Source: CALCKU01 sp964607445 (GTDB taxonomy: Bacteria > Pseudomonadota > Alphaproteobacteria > Caulobacterales > Maricaulaceae). From it: 44,431 nucleotides of DNA. The stretch lies in the NCBI GenBank assembly GCA_964607445.1, contig CAZSKN010000021.1, positions 1-44,431 of the forward strand. The letters run 5' to 3'. The translations under genes and the position numbers were made by a program. The notes below the pieces were generated by a model, which did not search any database, was not told where the DNA came from, and was given only the letters and a program-made list of their open reading frames with translations. Shown here one piece after another: positions 26,777 to 35,763 of the stretch (position 1 is its first letter; each line of letters opens with the position of its first letter).

Positions 26777-28903
26777 GTGCGCAAAGTTTTACAATCGTTA
26801 AAAACCGGTGACATTGCCATTGTTGAAGCCCCCAGCCCCCTTGTTTCCAGCCATCAAGTTTTGATTGAAACACGCCGGACACTTATTTCCTCGGGCACGG
26901 AGAGAATGTTACTGGAATTTGGTAAAGGTAATCTTTTACAAAAAGCCATGCAACAACCCGACAAGGTCAAACAAACCCTTGATAAGGTTCGCACAGATGG
27001 CTTAGGCCCGACCCTCGAAGCCGTGAAATCGAAAATAGATCAGCCTATTTCCTTAGGATATTGCAATTCCGGCGTCGTGAAAGCCGTCGGGGCCGGTGTT
27101 CACGCCTTCAAAGTCGGCGACCGCGTAGTCTCCAATGGCTCGCATTCCGAATTAGTTGTCGTCGGGCAAAATCTTGTCGCAAAAATTCCTGACGGAGTTA
27201 GCGATGACGAGGCCTGTTTTACCCCCTTGGCTGCTATCGGCTTACAAGGATGTCGTCTGGCCACTCCAACCTTAGGTGAAACCTTTTGCGTTATCGGCTT
27301 GGGCCTAATCGGACTGCTTACCTGCCAGCTCTTACGTGCGCATGGCTGTCGAGTGATAGGCGTGGACTTCAGCCATGACCGCTTGCAACTTGCACAAACT
27401 TGGGGTGTTGAAACCATTAATCTGAAAGCCGGTGAAGACCCTGTCGCAACTGTGAAAGCCATGACAAATGGCCGGGGCGCCGATGGCGTTATTATTGCAG
27501 CCTCAACGTCGAGTAATGATCCCGTGCAGCAGGCTGCGCAAATGTCGCGCCAACGTGGCCGCATTATCCAAGTCGGGGCAACGGGCTTATCCTTATCCCG
27601 CTCGGACTTTTACGAAAAAGAACTCCACTTTCAAGTCTCATGTTCCTATGGTCCGGGCCGGTATGATCCGGAATATGAAGAGCGCGGACAGGACTATCCG
27701 CTCCCATTTGTCCGCTGGACGGAGCAACGTAATTTCGAAGCGGTCTTACAAGAATTAGCTGAGAAACGTTTACACGTTAAACCGTTGATTTCAGAAATAA
27801 TTGACGTGAGCGAAGCCAATAAGGCCTATGATAAAATATCAGAAAAAAGTAGTTCTATCCTTGGCGTTTTATTATCATATCCAGACCGGGGGCCGGATAA
27901 ATTTGTCAATACAATCAAGATCGTAGACGGCGTGCCCAAACCCGCCCAACCGGGAACTGTGGCCTTAATCGGGGTTGGAGGATTTGGCGGACGCGTCACG
28001 GCACCGGGTCTTAAAGCGGCAGGCGCACGCCTAAAAACGGTCGTGTCACGGGGCGGAGTTTCCGCTGTTACAGAAGGCCAGAAAGCCGGATTTGAAGAAG
28101 CCACTACAGATTTTCAATCGGTCTTGGACGACTCTGAAATCGATAGTGTTGTAATCGCCACCCGACACGATGCCCATGCTCCGCTCACCACACAGGCATT
28201 GCGTGCGGGTAAGAACGTTTTTGTCGAAAAGCCCTTGGCCATATTGGATAAAGATATTGATGAAATTGAAAATATTCTTTTGCAAGCTGGCGACCAAGCC
28301 CCGCGCCTGATGATCGGGTTTAACCGCCGCTTTTCACCCACAGCCATAAAAATGAAAAGCTTACTCGACAATGTCAAGCAACCTAAATGCCTCATCGCCA
28401 CAATAAATGCCGGCGCCCTACCCGCTAACCATTGGGCCCATGACCCTATGCAAGGCGGAGGACGCATCATCGGAGAAGGCTGTCATTTCATAGATTTATT
28501 ACGGTTTTTTATTGGCGCCCCCATCACGGATGTCCAGACGACACAAATTTCTTTACCGACAAGTGACGGCATAAAAAATGACAAGGTCACAATCACACTC
28601 TCGTTTGAAGACGGATCAATCGGTACGGTTCATTACTTCGCAAATGGGCCCAAAACCCTGATGAAAGAACGTTATGAAGCCTTTGTCGCGGATCGCTATT
28701 TACGTCTTGAGAACTTTAAGAAACTCGTCGCTATGGGATGGACGAAAAACGCCTCGCTTAACGGCAAACAAGATAAGGGACATGCAGCCGCATTGGCAGC
28801 TTTCATTCACGCCGTACAAAAAGGCGAGCCTTCGCCTATTCCGCCTGAGGAGTTAATCGAAGTCAGTCGCTGGACGATACGGGCAGCGCAAGGTCTGTCT
28901 TAA
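26777..28903 (+). CDS. Bi-domain oxidoreductase (MDR alcohol dehydrogenase-like + Gfo/Idh/MocA)
   Basis: A 708-residue fusion. Residues 1-370 form a medium-chain dehydrogenase/reductase with cofactor loop GLGLIG (174-179). The usual GHE zinc motif is replaced by GYCNSG, so classical zinc alcohol dehydrogenase chemistry is doubtful. Residues 390-708 form a Gfo/Idh/MocA dehydrogenase with GVGGFGG (399-405), EKPLA (484-488) and a His-containing GGGRIIGEGCHFIDLLRF. Such fusions occur beside heparinase-family genes in exopolysaccharide clusters, as here. Probably it remodels a sugar or sugar nucleotide by coupled oxidation and reduction; this is inference. GTG at 26777 has AGGAG six bases upstream, better than the TTG six bases earlier. 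First gene of the long operon. Confidence 0.88.
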   Translation: MRKVLQSLKTGDIAIVEAPSPLVSSHQVLIETRRTLISSGTERMLLEFGKGNLLQKAMQQPDKVKQTLDKVRTDGLGPTLEAVKSKIDQPISLGYCNSGVVKAVGAGVHAFKVGDRVVSNGSHSELVVVGQNLVAKIPDGVSDDEACFTPLAAIGLQGCRLATPTLGETFCVIGLGLIGLLTCQLLRAHGCRVIGVDFSHDRLQLAQTWGVETINLKAGEDPVATVKAMTNGRGADGVIIAASTSSNDPVQQAAQMSRQRGRIIQVGATGLSLSRSDFYEKELHFQVSCSYGPGRYDPEYEERGQDYPLPFVRWTEQRNFEAVLQELAEKRLHVKPLISEIIDVSEANKAYDKISEKSSSILGVLLSYPDRGPDKFVNTIKIVDGVPKPAQPGTVALIGVGGFGGRVTAPGLKAAGARLKTVVSRGGVSAVTEGQKAGFEEATTDFQSVLDDSEIDSVVIATRHDAHAPLTTQALRAGKNVFVEKPLAILDKDIDEIENILLQAGDQAPRLMIGFNRRFSPTAIKMKSLLDNVKQPKCLIATINAGALPANHWAHDPMQGGGRIIGEGCHFIDLLRFFIGAPITDVQTTQISLPTSDGIKNDKVTITLSFEDGSIGTVHYFANGPKTLMKERYEAFVADRYLRLENFKKLVAMGWTKNASLNGKQDKGHAAALAAFIHAVQKGEPSPIPPEELIEVSRWTIRAAQGLS

Positions 28904-28913
28904 GACGAGTCTG

Positions 28914-30791
28914 ATGCCACATACTCTGGACACATTACGGACGGTCCCCCGATTAGGGTTGCAAAACATTTTGCGTATCGTAAATTATCGGCTGTCCTTA
29001 AAAAACCCCTATAGCGCCATACGGCGTGTGGCCAAGACAGGGGCGACAATCACCGGCCCTATTTTTAACATAGCTGCACCTGACCACTCGCCTCCAAGCC
29101 CGGCTCAGAGCGCACGCACCTATCGGGACCTTGAGGGGACCTCCGGTTTTACCTTACCTAAAGCCTTCGGATATCATCCGGTAGACACACCGCAAACGAC
29201 ACCGGACTGGTTCCGTAATCCCCTAACGCGTGCCGAGTTCAAAAACCCGCAACGCCCGTTTTATGAGATTTCCGATTTTGATCCTGATGTCGGCGACATT
29301 AAACAAATTTGGGAATTATCCCGCAAGGGTTGGGCTTTGGACATGGCACGGCAAGCCAAACACAATCCGCCATTATACCCACAGCTCAATGACTGGATTT
29401 CAGACTGGGTGCGCCAAAACCCCGCTTATGAAGGGCCCAATTGGAAATGCGGGCAGGAAGCCTCGATCCGGGTGATGCACCTTATGGTGACAGGTCATCT
29501 ATTAGGACAGTTACACTCACCGACATCTGGGTTTCTTGATTATTTGAAACTTCATCTGCGCCGTATTGTTCCCACCATATCCTATGCCATCGCACAGGAT
29601 AATAATCACGGAACCTCTGAAGCCGCGGCCCTTTATATGGGTGGACAATATCTCGTATTACACGGGGAAAACCAAGGGCGTCACTGGAGTCGTTTAGGGC
29701 GGAGATTACTCGAAAACCGGATCGCCCGATTAATCGCGAAAGACGGCAGTTTTAGCCAATATTCTATTACCTATCACCGTATGATGCTCGATAGTATTTC
29801 CTATGCCGAATGGTGGCGACGACGTATTTCAGACGCCGAATTCTCACCCCGGTTTCAACGCCGCATGCAAGCGGCAACGACATGGCTTCATAGATTAATA
29901 GATCCGGTTAGCGGGGATGCGCCAAATATAGGCGCAAATGACGGCACGCATATCTTAAATTTAAGCGGCGGGGCCTACCGGGATTTTCGTCCCAGTGTCG
30001 CTCTGGCCTGTGCATTATGGTTGGATAAATATGCCTATGAAAATGTCGCGACCGTCCGTGACACATTTGATCTCCTCGATCTCCCCCTGCCCTCCGCCAT
30101 GGCCAAGGAACCCGAAACGGACCCAGGTTTGAATGGCGGGTTTGCGGTTATAAAATCTCCACGATCCATGGCCGTTTTACGCTGTCCCCGATTTCAATTT
30201 CGTCCCTCTCAAAATGATGTCCTACATGTGGATTTCTGGCATAATGGCCACAATATTTTTAGAGACGGCGGCACATATAGCTATAATTCCACACCACAGG
30301 ACTTAGAATATTTTAGCGGTGTAACCTGCCACAATACCGTTCAGCTTGACGCGCGAAACCAAATGCCAAGGTTAGGCCGGTTTTTATTGGGTCGCTGGCC
30401 TAAAACTCAGAACTGGCAGGCCGGTATACAATCCTTCCAAGCTGCGTATAAGGATCATATGGGCGCTTATCATAAACGTAAGGTTACACTAGAGCCAGAC
30501 CAGTTGATCGTACACGATACGATCAGCGGGATATCCGACATTGCAAAATGGCACTGGCGATTAAGCCCTGATATGTTTTCAATCCACCCTGATATTCAAA
30601 AAACCGATACAGGCATAAGTGTTGCATGGGATAAATATACATTAACCATCCAATCCTTCCATGAGATTGAAGCCGCATGGGAAACCGGACATGAATCGCA
30701 TTACTATCTGAATAAGACCCCTATACCCGTTTTAACCGCTACGACCCGCCAATCCGGCGAATTTACAACAATTTTGAGGTGGACATTGTGA
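28914..30791 (+). CDS. Heparinase II/III-family protein without export signal
   Basis: A 625-residue protein with the (alpha/alpha) toroid plus beta-sandwich architecture of heparinase II/III. Active-site candidates are Asn231-His232 (DNNHGTSEAAA), Tyr287-His288 (YHRMMLDS) and, in the C-terminal domain, HVDFWHNGHNIFRDGGTYSYN (about 438-458) and CHNTV (His473). The family contains uronate polysaccharide lyases, but members within biosynthetic operons may instead modify polymer intermediates. No Sec or Tat signal is visible, which is odd for a lyase. It starts 10 bases after the oxidoreductase stop and ends in a GTGA overlap with the next glycosyltransferase, so it is tightly coupled to synthesis. 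Confidence 0.88.
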   Translation: MPHTLDTLRTVPRLGLQNILRIVNYRLSLKNPYSAIRRVAKTGATITGPIFNIAAPDHSPPSPAQSARTYRDLEGTSGFTLPKAFGYHPVDTPQTTPDWFRNPLTRAEFKNPQRPFYEISDFDPDVGDIKQIWELSRKGWALDMARQAKHNPPLYPQLNDWISDWVRQNPAYEGPNWKCGQEASIRVMHLMVTGHLLGQLHSPTSGFLDYLKLHLRRIVPTISYAIAQDNNHGTSEAAALYMGGQYLVLHGENQGRHWSRLGRRLLENRIARLIAKDGSFSQYSITYHRMMLDSISYAEWWRRRISDAEFSPRFQRRMQAATTWLHRLIDPVSGDAPNIGANDGTHILNLSGGAYRDFRPSVALACALWLDKYAYENVATVRDTFDLLDLPLPSAMAKEPETDPGLNGGFAVIKSPRSMAVLRCPRFQFRPSQNDVLHVDFWHNGHNIFRDGGTYSYNSTPQDLEYFSGVTCHNTVQLDARNQMPRLGRFLLGRWPKTQNWQAGIQSFQAAYKDHMGAYHKRKVTLEPDQLIVHDTISGISDIAKWHWRLSPDMFSIHPDIQKTDTGISVAWDKYTLTIQSFHEIEAAWETGHESHYYLNKTPIPVLTATTRQSGEFTTILRWTL

Positions 30792-32038
30792 AAATTTTCT
30801 ATTTTCACCAACATTTTTCAACCCCAAAAGGGTCGGTCGGCAGCCGGTCTTATGAAATGGCGCGCGCACTCGTCACCGCCGGTCATGAGGTCACGATGGT
30901 CTGTGGCCGCTATGCTGGCAGTAATACAGGCCTTGCCGGTGATTTCACAAAAGGTATCCGCGAAGGTATGTCGAACGGGATGCGTATTATAGAGATTGAT
31001 TTACCCTATTCAAATAATGATAGTTTCCTAAAACGCACAACGGTATTTTTAAAATTCGCTATGCGGAGTATTTCAATAGCCTTGCGTCGGGACTATGACC
31101 TCGTCTTTGCTACGACAACACCGCTAACGGCGGGCATCCCGGGCATTATGGCCCGCTGGCTACGCCGCAAGCCCTTTGTATTTGAAGTGCGTGATCTTTG
31201 GCCGGAATTACCCAAAGCTATGGGTGTGATTACCAATCCACTCATCCTGTCGATGATGTCAGTCCTCGAATTTATCAGCTATCGTAGCGCACATCATTGC
31301 ATCGGTCTGGCCCCCGGAATCGTTGACGGAATTGCAAAACGCGGTGTACCGCGCGAAAATATCACACTCATTCCCAATGGATGCGATATTTCTCTTTTTC
31401 AATCCGCGACCGCCCAACGCCCCCCCGAGGTAAAAGATACAGATTTAATGGCAATTTACGGCGGTACACATGGCTATGCCAACGGGCTGCATAATGCGTT
31501 AAATGCCGCAGACGTTTTGAAAAAACGAGGACGTGACAACATTAAAATTGTCCTTATCGGCTCTGGCATAAAAAAATCCGCATTAATCGAGGACGCAAAG
31601 ACGCGCAACTTACAGAATGTAATTTTCTTGGACCCAATGCCAAAATACAAATTAGCCGAATATATTGCAGGTGCGGATATTGGCTTACAAATGCTCGCCA
31701 ATGTACCTGCATTTTATTATGGAACCTCCCCCAATAAATTCTTCGACTACATAGCGACGGCCAAACCTGTTTTAATTAATTACCCCGGTTGGGTGGCCGA
31801 TATTATTCAAAATCACGCCTGCGGGTGGGCTGTTCCCGCCGATGACCCCATTGCTTTTGCAAATGCCCTAGAAGCGGCTTATGATAAAAAGGCCCTATTG
31901 CCCGACATGGGTCAAAAGGCGCTGGCTGTCGCGGAAAATCAGTTTAATCGTGAAACCCTGTCGCGTTCATTTACATCAGTTCTGGAACGCATAGCTGGGA
32001 GAACGCAAAAACAAACTCGAGAGGGTAATAATGCGTGA
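30788..32038 (+). CDS. GT4-type glycosyltransferase, WbuB-like
   Basis: A 416-residue GT-B glycosyltransferase resembling WbuB. The N-terminal domain starts KIFYFHQHFSTPKGSVGSRSYEMA with ALVTAGHEVTMVCGRY, EVRDLWPELP lies near 130, and the C-terminal donor domain has LIPNGCD, IYGGTHGYANG and YYGTSPNKFFDYIA. It should add a sugar (WbuB adds L-FucNAc in O26) to the lipid-linked repeat unit at the cytoplasmic face. The GTG at 30788 forms a GTGA overlap with the heparinase-family stop and has GAGG eight bases upstream, preferred over a GTG three codons earlier. It overlaps the next gene by eight bases. Confidence 0.9.
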   Translation: MKIFYFHQHFSTPKGSVGSRSYEMARALVTAGHEVTMVCGRYAGSNTGLAGDFTKGIREGMSNGMRIIEIDLPYSNNDSFLKRTTVFLKFAMRSISIALRRDYDLVFATTTPLTAGIPGIMARWLRRKPFVFEVRDLWPELPKAMGVITNPLILSMMSVLEFISYRSAHHCIGLAPGIVDGIAKRGVPRENITLIPNGCDISLFQSATAQRPPEVKDTDLMAIYGGTHGYANGLHNALNAADVLKKRGRDNIKIVLIGSGIKKSALIEDAKTRNLQNVIFLDPMPKYKLAEYIAGADIGLQMLANVPAFYYGTSPNKFFDYIATAKPVLINYPGWVADIIQNHACGWAVPADDPIAFANALEAAYDKKALLPDMGQKALAVAENQFNRETLSRSFTSVLERIAGRTQKQTREGNNA

Positions 32039-33209
32039 CTTTTCTCAAAAAACCCAAGACCTGATTAGGTTTATCCGCGAAATTTACGGACCTGAATTTA
32101 TCCCGCTACACCGGCCTGTTTTTAACGGGAACGAGCGGCGCTATCTTGTCGAAACTATAGATTCAAACTTTGTATCCTCTGTCGGGCAAGGCGTGATTGA
32201 TTTTGAAAACATGATTGCAAAATACACAGGGGCTAAATACGCCATTGCCACTGTGAACGGTACCGCAGCCTTGCATATGGCTCTTATCCTGGCGGGTGTA
32301 AGCCAAGGGGATGAAGTCCTGTCCCAGCCCCTCACCTTTATCGCAACCTGTAATGCGATTAGTTATGCCCATGCAAGACCTGTCTTTATTGATGTTGATG
32401 AAGACACTATGGGTATGAGCCCGAAAGCCTTGAAAAAATGGTTGGAAACACATAGCCGCCAAAAGGACGGACATTGCTATAATATTTCAACCGGTGCCAT
32501 TATTCGCGCCTGTGTCCCGATGCATACATTTGGCTTACCCTTACGAATCCGAGAGATTGCGCAAATTTGCAAGACACATAATATAGCACTGATCGAAGAC
32601 GCTGCTGAAAGTCTGGGCAGCTATGTGGAAGACACCCACACAGGGCTATTCGGGCAGATGGGCACGCTGAGTTTTAACGGGAATAAAGTCATTACCACGG
32701 GTGGCGGTGGAATGATGATTACAAATGATGAAGCCCTTGCTAGGCGCGCTAAACACCTCACGACAACAGCCAAAATTCCGCATGCCTATGAATTTGTGCA
32801 TGACGAAATCGGATATAATTACCGCCTGCCAAATTTAAATGCAATTTTAGGTGTTGCCCAAATGGAAACCCTTCCACGCCAACAAGACATCAAAGCCGAC
32901 ATCACCCGAAAATATGCACAATATTGCGAGGAACAGGGCTGGCATTTGGTCAAACCCCTTCACGGCATGCGGGCCAATAATTGGCTTAACGCCATCAAAC
33001 TCGATACGCTTGAACACAGAGAAGCCTTCTTGGATCTAACCAATAAAGCCGGCGTTATGACACGTCCAATTTGGCGATTAATGAACTCTTTGGACATGTT
33101 TAAAAACTGCCAGACAGATGGCGTGAAAACGGCAAAATATCTCGAAGAGCGTATTGTCAATATTCCTTCAAGCGTACCGGATGCCCTTATAAAGACTGTG
33201 ACACCATGA
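32031..33209 (+). CDS. LegC-family nucleotide-sugar aminotransferase
   Basis: A 392-residue PLP enzyme of the DegT/DnrJ/EryC1 fold, in the LegC subgroup. Visible are EFIPLHRPVFNGNE, VNGTAALH (about 75-82), LIEDAAESLGS with Asp190, and the PLP lysine Lys219 in SFNGNK followed by TTGGGGMM. LegC-type enzymes aminate UDP-4-keto-6-deoxy-GlcNAc at C4. The substrate should come from the dehydratase encoded next (four-base overlap). No legionaminate synthase or related gene is present, so the product is more likely a bacillosamine-type or 4-amino-4,6-dideoxy sugar used directly. Overlap with the glycosyltransferase upstream is eight bases. Confidence 0.9.
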   Translation: MRDFSQKTQDLIRFIREIYGPEFIPLHRPVFNGNERRYLVETIDSNFVSSVGQGVIDFENMIAKYTGAKYAIATVNGTAALHMALILAGVSQGDEVLSQPLTFIATCNAISYAHARPVFIDVDEDTMGMSPKALKKWLETHSRQKDGHCYNISTGAIIRACVPMHTFGLPLRIREIAQICKTHNIALIEDAAESLGSYVEDTHTGLFGQMGTLSFNGNKVITTGGGGMMITNDEALARRAKHLTTTAKIPHAYEFVHDEIGYNYRLPNLNAILGVAQMETLPRQQDIKADITRKYAQYCEEQGWHLVKPLHGMRANNWLNAIKLDTLEHREAFLDLTNKAGVMTRPIWRLMNSLDMFKNCQTDGVKTAKYLEERIVNIPSSVPDALIKTVTP

Positions 33210-34393
33210 ATATTTTAAACATTATCGAGCGCCAAAACCTGCTATTTAACAATGATATAAGCGCAAATGAATCCGAACTGTCCGAGCGTGTTTCCCAATC
33301 ACGGTTTTTGGTGATTGGCGGGGCGGGCACTATTGGCCAAGCCGTCACGCGCGAAATTTTCAAGCGTAATCCCAAAGCCCTACATGCCGTCGATATATCC
33401 GAAAACAATCTTGTCGAACTCGTCCGCGATATTCGCTCGACATTAGGCTATATTGATGGCGATTTCAGAACCTTTGCACTGGACTGTGGCCGTCAGGAAT
33501 TTTCTGCATTACTCGAAATGGAAGCGGGATATGATTATGTGCTGAACCTTTCGGCGCTCAAACATGTGCGAAGTGAAAAAGACCCCTTCACCCTCATGCG
33601 GATGATCGAGGTCAATATTCTCAACACGATTTCCACCTTGGCACAAGCCAAGGCCTTCGGGGCCAAGAAATACTTCTGCGTTTCAACAGATAAAGCAGCC
33701 AATCCCGTAAATATGATGGGCGCGTCAAAACGGATTATGGAAATGTTCCTGATGCGAGAGAGCGCCGCGCTACAGATATCAACAGCCCGATTTGCCAATG
33801 TCGCCTTCTCGGATGGATCCTTATTGCACGGGTTTAATCAACGCTTTGCCAAGCAACAGCCTATTTCTGCACCTCATGATGTGCGACGGTATTTCGTCGT
33901 CCCGCAAGAAGCCGGAGAATTATGCCTAGCCTCTTGTATTCTGGGAGATAATCGCGACATCTTTTTTCCAAAAATGAGCGAAGCTCTCCAACTTACAAAA
34001 TTCTCCGATATAGCCGTAAATTATCTTAACGCCTTGGGTTATACACCTTTTGAGTGCGAAACTGAAGACGAAGCCCGAACGCGAGCGCCAGAGTTGATCG
34101 CGCAAAAAAAATGGCCCGTTTATTTCTTTAATTCAGATACGACGGGTGAAAAAAGTTATGAGGAGTTTTTTACATCCAGCGAAACTCTGGATATGGACCG
34201 GTTTGAAAACCTCGGCATCATCAAGAACGCTCTTGATTTCGATCCCGAAAAACTCAGCTATTTCCTCGAAACCATCACCAATATCCGCGAAAATAAAACA
34301 TGGGAAAAAGGCCCGATTGTCGATTTATTTAACCAGATGATCCCTAATTTCAATCATATGGAAACGGGTCGGTATTTGGACGGGAGAATGTAA
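33206..34393 (+). CDS. LegB-like soluble UDP-GlcNAc 4,6-dehydratase
   Basis: A 395-residue single-Rossmann dehydratase of the CapD/polysaccharide biosynthesis family without membrane helices. The NAD loop is GGAGTIG (38-44); the catalytic stretch is STDK (160-163) with Met171 and Lys175, the same Met-variant arrangement as the large dehydratase at 14-16 kb. It should convert UDP-GlcNAc to the 4-keto-6-deoxy sugar used by the preceding LegC-type aminotransferase. The unusual C-terminus (about 270-395) carries acidic DEARTRAPELI and KWPVYFFNSDTTGEKSYEEFF, typical of the LegB-like subgroup. The start overlaps the aminotransferase stop by four bases; the stop overlaps the next ATG by one base. 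Confidence 0.88.
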   Translation: MNILNIIERQNLLFNNDISANESELSERVSQSRFLVIGGAGTIGQAVTREIFKRNPKALHAVDISENNLVELVRDIRSTLGYIDGDFRTFALDCGRQEFSALLEMEAGYDYVLNLSALKHVRSEKDPFTLMRMIEVNILNTISTLAQAKAFGAKKYFCVSTDKAANPVNMMGASKRIMEMFLMRESAALQISTARFANVAFSDGSLLHGFNQRFAKQQPISAPHDVRRYFVVPQEAGELCLASCILGDNRDIFFPKMSEALQLTKFSDIAVNYLNALGYTPFECETEDEARTRAPELIAQKKWPVYFFNSDTTGEKSYEEFFTSSETLDMDRFENLGIIKNALDFDPEKLSYFLETITNIRENKTWEKGPIVDLFNQMIPNFNHMETGRYLDGRM

Positions 34394-35079
34394 TGCAACG
34401 CGTCTTTGATATTCTATTTTCCGGGCTAGCCCTCATTGTTTTAATCGTACCGCTTATAGGGGTGATGTGCATATTACGCGTGACCGGAGAAGGCGAAATT
34501 TTCTATAAACAAGAACGTATCGGTCGGGATGGAAAAACATTCAACGTCTTGAAATTTGCCACCATGCTAAAGAACAGCGCCGCCATGGGCACCGGGACAG
34601 TCACCGTTAAAAATGATCCGCGCGTATTGCCGTTTGGAAAATTTTTACGCAAATCCAAAATTAATGAACTCCCTCAGATTTTCAATATTTTTGGAGGGTC
34701 CATGAGCATTATCGGCCCCCGTCCACAAACACAGCGTTGTTTTGACGCCTTCCCAAAAGATCTACAGCCTATCATCCTCAAAACACGTCCGGGCCTATCC
34801 GGAATAGGGTCGATCATTTTTCGTAATGAGGAAGACATGATGGATGATGCGGCGGATGCCGATGAAATTTATAACAGCCAGATCATGCCCTACAAAGGCA
34901 CACTTGAGAAATGGTATGTCGAAAATAATAATATTTTCATTTATTTCATTCTGATCCTTTTGACGGTCTGGGTGGTTTTAACAGGTAAAGCCAATCGCGT
35001 TTACAAAATTTTCCCCAATCTGCCCCGCCCGCCCGAAAACTTAGTCAGCTATATTCTCGGCAGTTCCCCCCGTGACTAA
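34393..35079 (+). CDS. Phosphoglycosyltransferase variant with C-terminal membrane helix
   Basis: A 228-residue sugar transferase with an N-terminal membrane segment (about 4-30), then YKQERIGRDGKTFNVLKFATM and KINELPQIFNIFGGSMSIIGPRPQ, and PGLSGIGSIIFRNEE. Two family-defining positions differ from the first transferase in this window: KFRTM is KFATM, and the catalytic Asp-Glu dyad is Asn-Glu. A second hydrophobic helix lies near 178-198. These features mark a recognisable subgroup that accompanies LegB/LegC-like genes. It should load the sugar made by the two preceding enzymes onto undecaprenyl phosphate, if the altered dyad is still active. TAATG start overlap. Confidence 0.85.
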   Translation: MQRVFDILFSGLALIVLIVPLIGVMCILRVTGEGEIFYKQERIGRDGKTFNVLKFATMLKNSAAMGTGTVTVKNDPRVLPFGKFLRKSKINELPQIFNIFGGSMSIIGPRPQTQRCFDAFPKDLQPIILKTRPGLSGIGSIIFRNEEDMMDDAADADEIYNSQIMPYKGTLEKWYVENNNIFIYFILILLTVWVVLTGKANRVYKIFPNLPRPPENLVSYILGSSPRD

Positions 35080-35695
35080 AGCCCCGATTGCACCTGCCTC
35101 TACAGCGTCAAAAACCGATATTTATACGCAAATAGCACAGCTACACATGTCTAATTTGGACAAAAGTTTTCTCGCAAGCCTCGGGCCGGTCTTTCTATCC
35201 GAAGTGTATCGGGCCATGGATCAGGGAGATGAAACCGCCCTCTTTTACCATATTATAGACGGAGAAATCGTCGGATTTATCACGGGAGGCCACTCGATGG
35301 CGCCGGTCTATAAAGCTATGTTTCCACGAATCTGGCGCTGGGGTTTACCGTTAGGACTCACGCTTTTATCCCCGCGAAAATTAAGACGGGTTATAGATAT
35401 TTTACGATATGGAAAATCCGAGGATGGCGTTTTTTCAAATTTATCTATCCCCCAAGCCGAGCTTTTTTCAATCGCCTTATCGCCTGCGGCACGCGGACAC
35501 GGCATTGCCCCCACATTATACCAGAACCTTGTCGATTATTTCAAAGCCCGCAACATTAATAGCTTTCGGATCATTGTCGGAAACAGCCTCGACGCCGCCC
35601 ATAAATTTTATACAAAAATGGGCGCTAAAGTCGTTACTGAAATAGAATTACATCCCGGTGAAATTTCAAAAGTCTATGTCCATGATAGCCCCTGA
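35072..35695 (+). CDS. GNAT-family N-acetyltransferase
   Basis: A 207-residue acetyltransferase of the GNAT fold. The acetyl-CoA-binding motif A lies in ELFSIALSPAARGHGIAPTLYQNLV (RGHGIA loop), followed by FRIIVGNSLDAAHKFYTKMGAK, the typical motif B. Coming directly after a dehydratase, an aminotransferase and an initiating transferase, it probably N-acetylates the 4-amino sugar, taking the role of PglD/PseH-type enzymes. The GTG start overlaps the transferase gene by eight bases. No signal peptide. Acetylation of another substrate cannot be excluded. Confidence 0.85.
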   Translation: MTKAPIAPASTASKTDIYTQIAQLHMSNLDKSFLASLGPVFLSEVYRAMDQGDETALFYHIIDGEIVGFITGGHSMAPVYKAMFPRIWRWGLPLGLTLLSPRKLRRVIDILRYGKSEDGVFSNLSIPQAELFSIALSPAARGHGIAPTLYQNLVDYFKARNINSFRIIVGNSLDAAHKFYTKMGAKVVTEIELHPGEISKVYVHDSP

Positions 35696-35763
35696 TAAGA
35701 CCATCTAATCCACACCCCCGCTATCACACTTACAGTGGAACGCTCTTACATTTGGAGATCACT

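Noticed and set aside
27100..27564. A 154-codon antisense frame inside the bi-domain oxidoreductase gene
   Set aside because: It is the shadow of a well-supported gene: rich in Ser, Pro, Arg and Cys with no domain, while the sense frame has clear Rossmann motifs.
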